A program made the position numbers and the translations under genes. Positions 45,417 through 57,692 of a stretch of 64,000 bases of DNA are shown one piece after another. Origin of the DNA: Eudorina sp. 2006-703-Eu-15 (taxonomy: Eukaryota; Chlorophyta; Chlorophyceae; Chlamydomonadales; Volvocaceae); the NCBI GenBank assembly GCA_003117195.1, contig BDSI01000059.1, positions 186,001 through 250,000 on the forward strand, in the 5' to 3' direction. The notes beneath the pieces were generated by a model that saw nothing but the letters and a program-made list of their open reading frames with translations, was not told the origin of the DNA and searched no databases. Numbering within the stretch: the stretch's first letter is position 1; the number at the start of each line of letters is the position of its first letter.

Positions 45417-48400
45417 AGCAGCAACCAGGGAATCTGGGCACGGCTGCTTGCGTCACTGGCGCCTCGCTTCCTGCGGGAGGGCTACCACCCGGCGGACCCC
45501 CTGACGGCGTACTCGGTGGCGATGCGTCTGGCGGAGAAGGCCGCGCTGCTGGCGGAGGCGCGCCGCCAGGAGCGGTACGTGCTGGCGGCGCTGAGCGGCC
45601 TTCTGGGGTCTGGCGGCGGCGACACACGGAGCCGCGACGACGGCGCGGCCGGGCCCGCGGGGATGCTTCCGCCGCTGCCGCCGAACGCGGCAGCGAGCAG
45701 CCCCGGATCCCTGTCGTACGACTGGCCGTCGTACGATGTGTCGGCACAGGAGCTGGCGGAAGATGCGGTGCTGGAGCAGGTCGCGGCGGCGCAGTGGGGT
45801 TTACGGCAGGGCGCCACCTCCGACGGCGTCGTCGTCGGCGGTCTTGGCGGCGTCGGCGGCGGCGAGCTGGCGCTGACGCTGGATGCGTGCGGTGCGCTGC
45901 TGCAGCGCCATCCGGATCCGGTGCTGCGGCAGCAGGTGGGACGGGGGAGGCGGTCCTCGACTGTCCTCGATCCCCCGGACCTGTGTGATTAGAGGAGAGG
46001 CCATCATCCGCACTTGGGCCAGTACCGTGCTGGCGGCCTGGCGCGGACGCGCGAGTTGCGTTGTATGACGCTGTGTGTGTTGAGCGAGGAACCCGCCACA
46101 ACGCTTCGCTTGTGTGTTTAGGAATGGAACCCGCCACACCTTTGCGCTTGTGTGTATACATGTAAGAGAACTGCTCCGCCACCGTCGATGTGGATGACAG
46201 CACCCGGAACCCCTGTAGTACTCTGTGTGCCAGGATTCGGTCAAACGACTGAAGGATTGGTTACCCGAGGTTGACAACAGTAGTGACCTTCCGCCGGCAC
46301 GCGGGGCCCACGGCCGCCGCCGCCGTCACGGCCGCAGGTCTTCGAGGAGGGTCTGGCACCTCTGGCGCACCACTCCCTGAACCTCATGCAGCACCTGCGG
46401 GACCTGCGCGCGCAGCAGGCCGCCGTGTACGGCCTGTACGACAGCAGCGGCGGCGGCGACGCTGGCGCTGGCGTGGCGGAGCCGGCGCAGGGCGGCCGGC
46501 GGCGGCGCGTGGAAGGGCGGTGGCAGGCGCGGCCCTGGCCCTGCGGCCCCGGCTACTCGGGGCTGGCTCACCTTGACACGCTGGCATGTGACAGCCGGGC
46601 GGCGGCGGCATTCCTGACGTCGCTGGCGGAGGCGCTGGCGCCCCTGGCGGCGTCGCAGGTGGGCACGGGCGTGCCCGTCCCATGGGCACGTCATTACACC
46701 GCCGTACACAAGGCCTCGCGAGCTCGTCCCATGAAAACCGGACGCGCCCGTGGCCCGACATGGGGGGAGGGTCTGGTCTACGGGCCCGGTTGCTCCAAAC
46801 CACCTTTTGCCCCTGGAACTCCCGATGTGCGGTGATGTAACGCGATGTGACAGGAGGTGGGGCGGTCCGGCGTTGTCGTCTGAAGCACACCCCGAACGAA
46901 CTGGGTACGGCCCGCCATCTGAACTTCTGATGTTCTTCACCCGCACTTGTGATGGGCTGATGGCCCCCCGCCCCCGCTGGCAAACCGTCGAACCGTCGCT
47001 CTGGCAGCAGCGCAGTTTGGGAAAATGTCTGCCAATTTCCTGTGCCCCGCCCCCGCTGGAGTCTCCGGCACTGCGCCATATCCAGCTCGGACCCTTGCTC
47101 CGGCAGCAGCTCATCTTCGACATGGTGTGCAAGGCGTCCGGCTTGGCTGCGAATCCTCCTGCACCCCCTCCTCTCCGCGGGTCTCTCTTTTAAACACCCC
47201 CCCCCCGGGTCGCGCCGCGTCGCTTGCCCCGTCGCAGCTCCAGCGCCTGGCTCGCGCCCGCCGGCCCGAGGCGCCCTCCCTGGACAGCAGCAGCTTCGAG
47301 TACCTTCTGCGTGCCCAGGCGTGGCAAGAAGAGGAGGAGGAGGAGGAGGAGGAGGAGCAGGAGGAGGCAAGCTCCGGAACCACCGTCGCCGTGGCCGCCG
47401 CCGCCTCAGCTCTGGACGCCCGCGCCAGCAGCCGCACCCCATCGGACTGCAACCACGGGGGTGGTGCCCACGGCGGCATGGACGCCGAAGAGGGGGTCGG
47501 GTGCCACCTCGAAGCGCCCGGGGGGCCGCGCGCCTGGGTGCCCGACGCCGCGGCGCCGTACCTGACGGATTTGGGGACGCTGATAGCCGGTGTCTCGGAC
47601 TGGCTGGAGGGGTTCATGGGTGTGCGGCTCCTGCGGCCTGGCAGCGGACACGACGCTGGTGACGACGACGCCGGGGCGGTGCGTTTCGCCTCACTCCCGA
47701 AACTGCCCGCCGTCGGAGGCGGCGGCGGCGGCGGCGGCGGGGACGGAGGCGGCGGAGGCGGTGACGGTGACGCGGACTGCAGCATCGCGGTGCCGTACGA
47801 CGTCAGCACGATGCTGCGCGGGCTGGAGGCGCAGTACGGCGCCTGCGGGCAGGAAGCTACGGCTACAGCTGCCGGCACCGGCGGTACCGGCGGCGGTACC
47901 GGCGGCGCCGACGCCGACGACGCCGCATCGTCGGCGCACCCTTGGCGTCTTGCGCTGGCGGCGGTGGCGGAGGCGGCGGCTCGAGAGCCCCGTCGCTTCC
48001 TGGCATACCGGTTGCTGGTTGAGGGCGAGCGGGAAGCGACGGCGGCGGCGGCGGCTGCCGGCAGGGCCGCAGCCCCTGGCGGGGTCGTCGCCCCCGTCCG
48101 CTGGCTTCTGTTGGACTTGTACGGAGGCTCCGGAACCAGGTACCTGCTGCCGCCGCTGGTCGCGGCTGAGGACCCCGGGGTGGGACTCGGCGCAGCAGGG
48201 CGGGGGTCAGCGGCGCCGGGCGGTGGCGACGCAGGAAGCGGCACCGCGGCGGGGAGATACCCGGCGGGCGTACGACAAGGAGGAGGAGGAGGGGGAGGTG
48301 AAGGAGGGGGTGGAGGAGGAGGAGCAGCAGTGGCGCCGGCACGGCTGTCGCGATCTGGCTGCAGGTCAGGTCCAGGGGCGTCTGGAGCTGTGGTGGCGGC

Positions 48401-50633
48401 GGTGGTGGTGGGGCTGCAGTCCGGCGGCGGCGGCGGCAGGCCGTCGCCGCTGCTGACCCGTGGGTCGGAGTTCCTGGTATGGGAGCTGCTCCACGAGCTC
48501 GGCCACGCGGTACATTTCCTGCTGGCGGCAGCGCCGCCGTCGGGATCGGCGGGCGCCGCCCCAGCCGCCGCCGAGGACGACGACGGCGGCTCCGCAACGC
48601 ACAGGCCGGGAATGCTGCGGCCGTCGAGCCACGGCCTGCTGCCGTACCAGCTTCCCCTGGAGCTGGTCGAGCTGCCGTCGTCATTCCTGGAGCGAGGCGC
48701 GGCGGAGGCTGAGGTACTGCAGGTGGTGATGGGCCGCTGCAGGTGGGTGCGGGCTGAGGGGTGTAGGAAATTGGTAGACATTTTGAAACTGCGCTGCTGC
48801 GTGCTGAGGGGTGGTCCAGGGTGGGTGCGACGGGGGTGGGTCCATCCAGGGTTTAACATCGAAGATGCGGAGGGGTGTCCGTGTGTTCAGAGAAGAGACC
48901 CGCCCGACCCAAACCGGGTGTCCGTGTGTGTTTTTGCCGGGTGGTCCAAACCCGCCGCGTTGCTTGAGGTCCCCCGGGGGGCCGCTGCGTGTGTGCCCCG
49001 CCACAGGCACGCCGAGACGAGCCAGCCGGTGCCGGCGGCGGTCTGCCGGGCGCTGGCGCGCGCCGTACGTCTGTCGTACTACAGCCCGGTCAGCGTGCTG
49101 ATGCAGGCGAGTCGGGCGGGTGCGGCCCGGGGCGGCCCGGGGCGGTGGCTGCCTGGGGCGCAGCGCAGCCGCGTCACCAAAGCGGTCGGTAACCCCCACA
49201 TCCATCCAGGAGACGGAATGCCGCCGCAGCACCCATCCTGGTCATCCGACCACATGGGTGGCGCCACCTCTGCGTGGAAGCCAGGGGAAGCGGGTGGACA
49301 CGCCCACGGTCGCCGTCGTCGTCTGCAGCTCGTCCGCTGCCGCACCACGCTTCCGCTGCGCCCTCGCTGATTTCTGGCTCTTGGTGCGGAGGCTCCGCAT
49401 ATGAACACACTGCGGTGGGGCCCTGGGCTGTTCTTGGGCGATTTGGCCCCACACGCCCAACCGCAAGGTCACAGACCGTCAACCGCTAACCGCTAACCGC
49501 CACCGGGTTGCAGGTGCTGTCCTCGCTGCTGGACCAGCTGTTGCTGCAGTCGCCCCGTAAGGCCCCGGGCCTGGCTGCCGGCCTGTGGCGGCAGCTTCTG
49601 GCCACCTTCGCGCCGTCGCTGCCCGTCACTTGCTCCGTACAACAGGTAAGGGAAGCCAGCAGTGCGGTAGTACGACAAGGGATGGGGAGGAGAGGGGATG
49701 CGTGTGTTTGCGTTTGTGTTTGAGTGGCGCGGGGCAGGGACGGTAGGGAATAGTATTTCCTGCCGCCTGCATGCCGTGCTTGTAGCCATTAGTTGTCGTT
49801 AGCTAACTAGCTACATTTACGGCAAGCTCCGGCACGCGATGGTACGGCAACACGGCAGTACGGCCTCATAATGCCTGTGGTTTGACCGATGGCCGCGTGC
49901 CTCCCCATGGCTTCCAACTGCCTGTGTCGTTCGCACACTAACGGTCACCCAACCGCCAACCAACTTTCCGGTTGTCCAGCTCCACTCCCTGGCGCGGATA
50001 GCCTCGGCGAGCGGTCAGGGCTACGCCTACGTGACTGCGGGCTACCTGGCGGACGAGCTGTGGGCCTCCTGCGGTTTCGGAGCGAGTACGACAATGGCGG
50101 AGGCGGGCGGCCATCCGGACGGCCGCGGCGCCGCACCGCCTCGTGCTGATAGGGCGGACGCCGCCGCCACCGCAGCAACGGCGCAAGTCGGACCCTGCGG
50201 CGCGGGCGGGGCCGCCGGCGCCGGCGCAGCCGGCAGTGGCTGTGAGTTTGGTGGCGCGGATGCGGGGGTGTGTGATCCGGAAGGGGTGGCTGCACGGCCG
50301 GGGCGGGGGAAGGGGCGGGTCGGCCGGCTGGTGCGGCGCCTGTTGTTCGAGCGGGATGCACGGGAGCACCCGACGGAGCTGCTGGCTCGGCTGCTGGCGG
50401 AGCTGCCGGCTGCCGACGCCGCGGAAGGGGCTCTTGGTGGCAGCGGCGAGGCCGATGATGCCGATCGGGGGGACGAGGCGGCGGCGGGCGGTAGGGCGGC
50501 GGCGGCGGCGGGGCGTGCCAAGGTGGGCCATTCGCAATCCCCGATGGCGGGAGGGATCCGGTTAGCGCGGGTGGCGGGCGGCGGATGTGTGCCGGTGGTG
50601 TGCGCAGCGCGGGTGCTGAGGTGGACGAAATGA
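44613..50633 (+). CDS. M3-family metallopeptidase resembling mitochondrial intermediate peptidase, much expanded
   Basis: Seven exons in phase: 44613-45935, 46338-46658, 47086-47124, 47238-48742, 49007-49106, 49514-49645, 49980-50633; about 1357 aa. The first in-frame ATG gives an Arg-rich N-terminus without acidic residues until about residue 23 (MRLAINIYAVS...LIRGRRAQPCSRPYHS), like a mitochondrial presequence. The zinc motif HELGH (980-984) sits in LLHELGHAVHFLL. LELVELPSSFLERG supplies the expected downstream Glu ligand. HAETSQPVPAAVC, LMQVLSSLLDQLLLQS and the terminal-domain LHSLARIASASGQGYAYVTA follow the order of MIP/Oct1, which removes octapeptides from imported precursors. Typical MIP is roughly half this length. 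The excess is Ser, Glu, Gly and Ala tracts (poly-Ser near 45352-45420, poly-Glu 47331-47360) and Gly-rich loops before and between catalytic parts. The intron at 49107-49513 begins with GC. Exon 47086-47124 (13 codons) is inferred from phase and position. A divergent paralogue is possible. Confidence 0.8.
46077..46142 (+). repeat. two divergent family A strings, MIP-like intron 1
   Basis: TGTGTTGAGCGAGGAACCCG (46077) and TGTGTGTTTAGGAATGGAAC, CCGCCACACC (about 46112), each followed by a CGCTTGTGTGT-type string. Confidence 0.6.
47000..47048 (-). repeat. dispersed repeat family B, acceptor-side copy
   Basis: CTCTGGCAGCAGCGCAGTTT, GGGAAAATGTCTGCCAATTT, CCTGTGCCCC on plus. It ends 37 nt before the acceptor of exon 47086. 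In gene sense this is the same orientation and placement as the RPB2 acceptor-side copies, although this gene is on the other strand. Confidence 0.85.
48758..48800 (+). repeat. dispersed repeat family B, donor-side copy
   Basis: GGGGTGTAGGAAATTGGTAG then ACATTTTGAAACTGCGCTGC, TGC. It starts 16 nt after the end of exon 47238-48742. Here the gene-sense orientation is inverted relative to acceptor-side copies, so the same end again faces the exon. Confidence 0.88.
48881..48917 (+). repeat. dispersed repeat family A, near-consensus
   Basis: GTGTGTTCAGAGAAGAGACC then CGCCCGACCCAAACCGG, in the same intron as the family B copy at 48758. Confidence 0.8.
49107..49513 (+). other. GC-AG intron in MIP-like gene
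   Basis: The exon ends GTGCTGATGCAG and the intron begins GCGAGT. The acceptor is CCGGGTTGCAG. Joining gives SVLMQVLSSLLDQLLLQS, which matches the LQVFYATLDQ-type segment of MIP. The nearest GT (GTGCGG) would insert residues and shift the frame. Confidence 0.75.
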
Positions 50634-50663
50634 AAACAGCCCAGACACACCCAGCCCGACAGA
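50630..50663 (+). repeat. dispersed repeat family C copy 2, overlapping a stop codon
   Basis: AAATGAAAACAGCCCAGACA then CACCCAGCCCGAC. The TGA stop of the MIP-like gene lies in its first bases, so the 3' UTR starts in this element. It is the same string as at 57178. Confidence 0.75.
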
Positions 50664-52336
50664 TGCTTCTTGCGATGGGTACCGGGCGGTAGACCCATGG
50701 GTCGGCGGCGGGTGGGCTGTGGGGTGGTGGGGCGGGCGCGGAGCGCTGAACGAGGCACAGACGATCGGGGTTTTCGGGGCGCATTGGTGGCTGGACTGGG
50801 CTGCGGAGGCCGGAGGGGTCGGTTGGCAGGGCTGCATCGCCGCAAGGCTGCATGCATATGATGGTGTATGGTGGTGAGACGTGTTGTGCAATGTGTGCGG
50901 TTAGCGAGGAGGCTGCGGTTGTCACCGATGACCCACTGTAACATCATTGAGGCGCCTACGAGCTATCGGGACACGGGTCCACCTTGTAACGGTTACAAAA
51001 CAAAATCATTAATATAATGATGGTAGGGGAATGCAAGGTAAATCCGTGTAGGTCTATCGCCATGATGGGTTGATGGCTGGGCCGGGTCATGGAAGATAGA
51101 CCGAAGGTGCGATGTGTGGGTTGTCGCAGCATGGTGCGAAAATACGAACAGCGAAGTCCAGGAAACCAAACACGAAATGAAAGCCAGCCAAATAATTGCC
51201 ACATTCTGCGCCGCGCATATCACTGCTGGCCCCGGCTCCTGTGCGCACAAAGCATCACGGTCTGAGCTGGAAATATAAAACGTAGCTATAAGAGTTAATA
51301 TGGTTTATTTTGTTCAAACTGGGCCGCCCAAATGAGCAGCAGCGGTTCTCATCGAGTCATTTTTGGAGTTTTCCGTCGTCGCCAGTTAAAGCACAATTAC
51401 GACAAATTCTTAGCCATCCGCCCATCCCCTTGCCGCGATATGCTCGACCAACAGCCCTGGGACCACGAAATCGTTACCAAATTAAAATTTTCGCATGAAG
51501 CGTTGAATCAATAGAATGTCCCACTCTCCCACCTGAAGTTCACATGATACCACTCCTTCAAATCCCAACGAACAATCTGTCAACCGCTTTAAGCCGCCAG
51601 CGCACAAAAAAGCCGGCGCACCCGACTCGCAGGCAATGCCCGGGACCGCCCCCTGTGTCCGGACTCACCGTGCGACCCCGTGCTCCACAGCATTACCCCG
51701 CGCTCCCTGACGTCCCCTGCGCACCAGTTTGACCGACGGAACGGGCGCTCGACCGCGCCGGTTTCGCGCGGCGGCACACCCACCCCACCCCACCCCATCA
51801 CGCCACAACACCGCTGGGCACTTTTCATTTTGACGACACCATCGCTCGGTGACGGTGCTGACACACCGGCGCTGCGACGACGACACGGCGCACCGCCGCA
51901 CTGCTTCCCGCACTGCTTCCCAGCCGGCCTCCTCCGTTTCACACCTCCCGACGGAACCTGTGCGTGGACCACATGAGGAAGCGACTCACGCACGGCGCCG
52001 CCCAACCCGCTGCCCCCCCCCCTGCGCCACCCTCCCAGCCAGGAGAACGCCCAGCACAAACCCGGCCCCCCCCGCCCTGCCGAACGCGTTTGCCGCCAGC
52101 CTCGCCTCAACCCAGTCCCAGACCGCCGCCTTGCAGGGCCCTGTCACCTTTCCTGCCCTCCTGCCATAGCGCGCCCCGAACCGAACCGAACCGAACCGAA
52201 CCGGACCGGGTCCGACATTCACCGGCAGTCGCGGGTCGGCCCTCCCTTGCGGAGGCGGCGCTGCGGCAGGCGGCGGCGGCCGCGGCGGCGGCTCTCCCCG
52301 CACCCCCCCCACTCGTATTAGTCCGTCCTCTCCTCA
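50634..52336. other. convergent 3' regions of MIP-like and zinc-finger genes
   Basis: 1.7 kb. Polyadenylation candidates are TGTAA 50937-50941 and 50985-50989 for the plus gene. The second is half of a near-palindrome TTGTAACGGTTACAA (50984-50998) that also gives a TGTAA to the minus gene. An A/T-rich stretch covers 50990-51540. A fivefold GAACC run lies at about 52179-52202. No gene was recognised. Confidence 0.5.
50984..50998. terminator. near-palindromic TGTAA signal between convergent genes
   Basis: TTGTAACGGTTACAA presents TGTAAC on both strands. TGTAA is the common polyadenylation signal in chlamydomonadalean algae. It is 352 nt after the MIP-like stop. For the minus-strand zinc-finger gene it would imply a long 3' UTR of about 1.3 kb. 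Confidence 0.4.
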
Positions 52337-53330
52337 TCAAGTTCCCCTGGCGCCCCAGCCGGGGTCCGCCGCGGGCGACCACAGCCAGTGGTTGGCGAGC
52401 CCCGTGTGGGCGCAGGGCTCACACCGCACGCGGCCGCGGGCCCCGCACGCGTCGCACCGCGCCAGCTGCACACCCGGCAGGCAGCCGCCCACCTTGCCGC
52501 GGCCGTGGCAGGTGGGGCACGGCAGGTACCCGGCGCCGAAGCAGCACCTGCACTTCCGGGGCGACTGCGGGGGGGCAGGGGGAGACGGCGGGGTGGGGGG
52601 GGGGGCGGACACAGCGGTTGGTCCGTTCGTTGTGTGTGTGTGTGGGGGGGGGGCGGTGAGGGTTGGTTGCATGTGGGAACGGGTGGGTTGCAGGGGGCGC
52701 CAGGCGGATTGGATTGGATTGGATTGTGGGATGATCGCAGGTCAGGGGTGGGTGGAGCTGCGCGCCGCGGGCGGGATGCCCTGGGCTGGGTGGGTGGGTG
52801 GGTGGGTGGGTGAGAGGTTGAGCATGGGCGGGTCAAGGGAGGGAGGGAGCAGGGGTTGAGAGGCCCTGGGGTGGTGCGGGGTGGGTTGGCGCAGAGGACT
52901 GTGCCAAAGGCAGGACGGGAGTGCCCACAGGGCCCACCCACCACGGTGTTTGGGACATCCCCCCCGGGGGTGGTGGATGGGAAGCGACCCTGGCTACCAC
53001 ACGGCTCAGCGGACGCACCAGGTATTGTACGACGGCGTCAGCTGCGTACGGCAGACCTGCGGCACCGGCCACGGCCAGGGCGGCGGCGGCTAGCGGTACG
53101 GCCTCCTGAGGTGGTGCGTCGTAGGGTCCTAGCGCAGCGATACCTGCCGCATATGCACACGGGTGGAAAGAGCGCGACAGACTGTTGGGTGGTGAGTGGA
53201 TACGGCGGGCGTCGGGAAGCGAGGTGTGGTGGGAGGTTGGTGGGTACGGGGTTTGGGGTGCCGCCTCCAGGCCCGACTGCTGGACCGCGTCGATGTTCCG
53301 GTGTTTGTGAGGCGCCGCAACATGTGTCAT
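52337..53330 (-). CDS. DnaJ-type CxxC zinc-finger protein, probably organellar
   Basis: Modelled as two exons, 53330-53019 and 52564-52337 (179 aa), with matching phase across a GTGCGT...CCCGCAG intron. The C-terminal exon carries four CxxC motifs in the DnaJ cysteine-rich style: KCRCCFGAGYLPC, CPTCHGRGKVGG, CDACGARGRVRC and CEPCAHTGLANHWLW. Before them is an Ala-rich hydrophobic segment (AVPLAAAALAVAGAAGLPYA) that may be a membrane helix. There is no J domain. In plants and algae such stand-alone zinc fingers (BSD2, OR and relatives) act mostly in chloroplasts as folding or assembly factors. The exact relative is not clear. The start is uncertain: ATG 53330 gives an uninterrupted reading frame, while ATG 53323 in another frame encodes a transit-like MLRRLTNTGTSTRSSSRAWR that would need an extra intron. 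Confidence 0.65.
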
Positions 53331-54364
53331 CCTCGTAGATTACATAAGGTTATCCTGTGGTTGTGGACGCACGTTGGAGTCGCCAAGCTTGTGGGTTTCG
53401 TTGTCTGGGAGGATTCGCAGCTGTACTGCGCTGTGAACACGCTTGGCGTATCATCCCTGAGCGGAATGTAAGCGCCTGAGTGATAACTTATGTAGCAGAA
53501 AGAATACTGCCAAAACAACCTTGCGCGTCAACTCCACACAATTGTAAAACCGGCTGACGTACAGTGGGAAATTTTAAGGCATGCCGATTGAAATGGCATT
53601 TTCGGTGCTTGCATCGCACTTCCAGTTCTTCACGATCCCTTCCGTTCCGCAGTACAAGGATTAACGCTACGATTTTATTGCGGACAGAAGAGAAGGCCAC
53701 AGTGCGCAGTGCCTTGAAGTTGAAACAGAGTATGCGAGGATAGGGAGTACGCTTGCCGGATATACGTTCTTTAGCGTTTTGGGCCTGCCCAGAAACGTGG
53801 GCCCACGCCGTCACCAACTGGTCGTGGCCATCAGAACACAACTTATGGTGTTACATTGTCACGCAATATGCTTTTGCAGCATGGAGATCCTTGCGGTGAG
53901 GCCGCCTGCGAAGAGTGTGGTTACACAACGTAACTTGCTGTCCAGCTTGATGCTTTGGTACCACGGGATCTTTATTTATTTGGTCTTATTTGACGAGTTT
54001 GCATAGACACAGGTGCAATCCCGGTACGGTTGTATGGCCATGTCAGACGCTGTTGGCTTTCCTAGTCAGTGCTTCCCGTCTTTCATGCATGGACGTATAC
54101 GTGATCACAAGGCCTTAAACATCCTTCTTGCCGTTACGCAGATACTTTGGTCCCCTTCGTTCCGGCTTAACCGTGCGACGGCAACGAGCTCTGCGTTGCT
54201 GCTGGACATACAGGTTGCCTAATATTTATTACAAGAACGGCAATGTTTGACTGACATTCAGCACGGGCGATTTCAGCATCGTTCCTCATCCTCGGCTGAC
54301 GGTCTGGCGCGGCCTACCATTGCTAGGACAACTTCAGGGGCGGCCCGCAGAACCGCGAGATGCG
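53331..54364. promoter_or_regulatory. divergent intergenic region, zinc-finger gene / membrane-protein gene
   Basis: About 1 kb, moderately A/T-rich, expected to carry both promoters and 5' UTRs. A 117-codon minus ORF (53488-53841) has no recognisable motif. No repeat family was seen. Further upstream exons of either gene cannot be excluded. Confidence 0.4.
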
Positions 54365-56873
54365 ATGACCTTCGAAACCGTGTCGTCGGTGGCCACCCCG
54401 GCTTGCTGTCGGGGGCGCCACTTGCCCACCGCCGCTGTCTTGGGGGACCCACCGGCGAAGTCCCTGTTCGAGCAACAGCGATGCCAGCCCGTTCCCGCCC
54501 TGTCAGCCCCGTCCGGGCGAAGGCGCCCCACCCAAACGGAGCCCTATGACATGCCGGGCAGCTCCAAGCTCTGTCGCGCCCAAGCTGAGGTCCTCCGGCC
54601 GCGTTACCACAGCCGGTGCCGGTGCCGCCCGCTGCCCCCGCAGCCATGCCCCACCGCCCCGTCTACCTATGGCTGTGCGCGCATGAGGCTGCATATGCAG
54701 CACCGGCAGAAGCAGGCGCGGCGCCAGCAGCGGCAGCAGCAGCGGCAGCAGCAGCGGCAGCAGCAGCGGCAGCAGCAGCGGCAGCAGCAGCAGCACAATT
54801 GGCTCCAGCAGCAGCCCCAACCCCAGCAGCAGCCCCAGCCCCATCAGCCCCAGCAACAGCAGCTGCTGCACCGCTGTCCCTTCCGCACCGCTCCGTGTGC
54901 AGGCCGGCTGTCGGCGCCGACGCCGCTAGACAGCGTCGGTCATCAGCCACTGTGTTACTCGGGGCCGGCCGTCCGCCTCCGCTGCTTGCTGTTCAAAATA
55001 TCCGGTCGTGAACCGGAGGACCTGTCGCCCGAGTTTCCAGCGGCGCTGCACGCGTTTGCTGCCGCCTGCGGGTTCAACATTGCCAATATCTGCGTGCGGA
55101 GGGTGAGGAATCGATTGAGGACTTGAAGAAGTGGGGCCCCGAGAGGACTTGAGGTGGAGGGGCGGGGTCGCGGCGCCAGTGAGGTCATGCGGGTTGGTCA
55201 TAATGGGGACGGGCAGCGCAGGCGCGCGCGCAGAGCAGGTTCAGGAATGCAGCCAGGGCTGCAGGTGCCCAATCTTTGCGGTTGCGAGATCGCGTCGCGT
55301 AGTCGGCGGCCGGATGGCTACGGACCTGGAAAGGGCGCTCTGCACCCCGGGCGTCCCATTGACCATCTGCACAAGCAACCCACATCCACGTTTAAGAGGA
55401 TGTGGCCGCCCATTCTCCATTGTAAACATGTCGATGCCGCACCTACTTCAAAAGATTCCGGCATGGCCGTTAACGTGATACAAATAAGAGATTGCCCGGA
55501 ACGGAACGGAAGGGCTTGTTGATGTGTTGTAAGAATGTGCCCATCAACTCTGCCGCAGGGGTGCGTTGAGCTGATGGTGGATATCGAAGACGCGGATGTG
55601 GGTCACCCTCTGGAAGGGACCCATGGGTCACCCTCTGCCAGGCGAAGCGCGGCCGCCGGCGCCGCCCCTGCCAGGTTGGAGGGCGCCGCCGGCGCCTCCG
55701 CCGTCACCATCTCGGCGGTGGCAGAAATGGCCGCGGATCCTGCCGTACAACCAGCGGCGGGGCACGTCGCGCGGACCACAGCGACGCAGCCGTGGCGGGA
55801 CGGCGGTGGCGGCGGCGGCGGCAGGGGGGTCGCAGGCTGTGTCGATCTGAGGACGAGGGAGGGCGCGCTGGTGCTGGCCCAGCGCGTGCACGACTCCGCG
55901 GTCGCTGGCGCCGGGGAGGCGGGCTCGAACCAGCAGCTGTCAGCCGACGGGGCAAGCCTTGGGAGGCCGGCGGCGGCGGCGGAGGTGGAGGCGGAGGCGG
56001 CGGAAACCGCGGGCCCGGGCTCCGTGAGAGTCGGCGGAGGGCACGTCACGGCGGCGGCGGTGTCGCGACCGGTGTCCGAGGTTCGTACAGTCACGTTGGG
56101 CCAGTCGTCTTTTGTTCCGGTGTCGAAGGGCCCAGAAATCGCCCAGGTGGAGCCCCGGGTGGTGGTCGTGAGGTCAAACGGCGGCGGCGGCGTCGGGCCG
56201 TTGCCGCCCGTGCTGGAGGAGAGTGACCCGTGGGTGGGTCCGGCAGGAGCAGTGGCGCTGCGCGTCAAGGTCTTTGGTCCGCCACTCGTACACGGCAGTG
56301 GCGGCGGCGGTGGCGACGGCGGTGGCGGCGGCGGCGGTGGCGGCGGTGGCGAGACGGCGAGACCATTGACGCCGCGTCCCGCCGACAGCGTGCCGCCGGA
56401 CACACCGCCAGTGGAGCTGTTAGTTCGTTGCAACGGCCGTTACCTGCCCGTACAGATCCAGCTGGATCCAACGCCATCGTTGTCTGGGGAGGCACCATCT
56501 GGGGCTGTGCCATGCTCTCGGGACGGATGCCTCGATGTGGCAGCGCCGTCGGACGTGGCAACGCCGGCGGCGGCATCGGCGGCGTCGGCGGCGGTTCGGT
56601 CGTACCTGGTAACGGTGCTGGAGCCGCCGCCGGCGGGCTGCGGGGTAATGCTGGTAGACCTGCGGTCGAGGGGTCGGCCCGCCCATGTGACACCAGTTGT
56701 CGTATTGGACGAGCAGGACGGTCAGCTGCTGGGGCCAGAGCTGTCAACGGTGGCGGCGACGTGGACGGGACCCGCAAACGAGCTGGAAGGTCTGTTGTAC
56801 GACTTTGGCGCCTGGATGCGATGCATGGCGGCCCGGCGGGCGGCGAGCATGGCGGCCGACGCAGCGGCGCGCT

Positions 56874-56904
<31 letters not shown>

Positions 56905-57649
56905 GGCCGCCGCCCCGGGCGGCGGCGGCCCCACCGACGCGGCGACGCTGCGGGAGCTGACGGCGGCGGCAGCGGCGGCGGCGGCGGCCGCCTCCGTCAC
57001 CGCGGGCGTTGGACTGGGTCACCGTGAGCCGCCGTACATTCCCGTACTGGGCGCGTCGCTGCTGCAGTTCGCCCACGCTCAGAGTCTGATGGCGATGGCG
57101 GCGCGGCTCCATTCGGACATGCGGCTATGCGGCTACACGGCATCTTTCAGGTACGTGGATGGGTAGGTACCGAGGGGATTAAAAGAAACAGCCCAGACAC
57201 ACCCAGCCCGGTGACAAATGCGTACGAACGGTAATTACCCGTACCTGAAAGGCAAAGGAGGAAACGCAAGCGAAAGCGAAGAGGCCGCGCCATCACCGGC
57301 GGCGGGGATGTACCGAGGGGATTACGCAATTCCCAGGAGACTCTGTACGACATGTACGATCCCATGTACGACCATGTACGACGGAACCCATGTAACTTGT
57401 GTTCCTCTAATGCTCTGATGCTCTGAAGCTGCTGCTACTGCTGAGATCGCTGGTGTGTGTTTTGCCGCCTGACCGAATTGCGCGTCGGTGACCTCAGTCC
57501 GCAGTTACGAGGGCCGACACCGCTGGGCCGCCCTGGAGCAACGCATCCACCGCCGACGCCGACAGGGGTGCTGCTGCGGCCTCGAGCGTTCATTCCGGCC
57601 GCTGCAGCAGCACCATCACCATTACAGCTACCACCATTACCACAAACAA

Positions 57650-57692
<43 letters not shown>

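Noticed and set aside
55603..56433. Long minus-strand Pro/Ala/Thr ORF and other shadow ORFs opposite 47.1-50.9 kb
   Set aside because: They are antisense shadows of G/C-rich coding exons. The plus frames carry the splice-consistent proteins.
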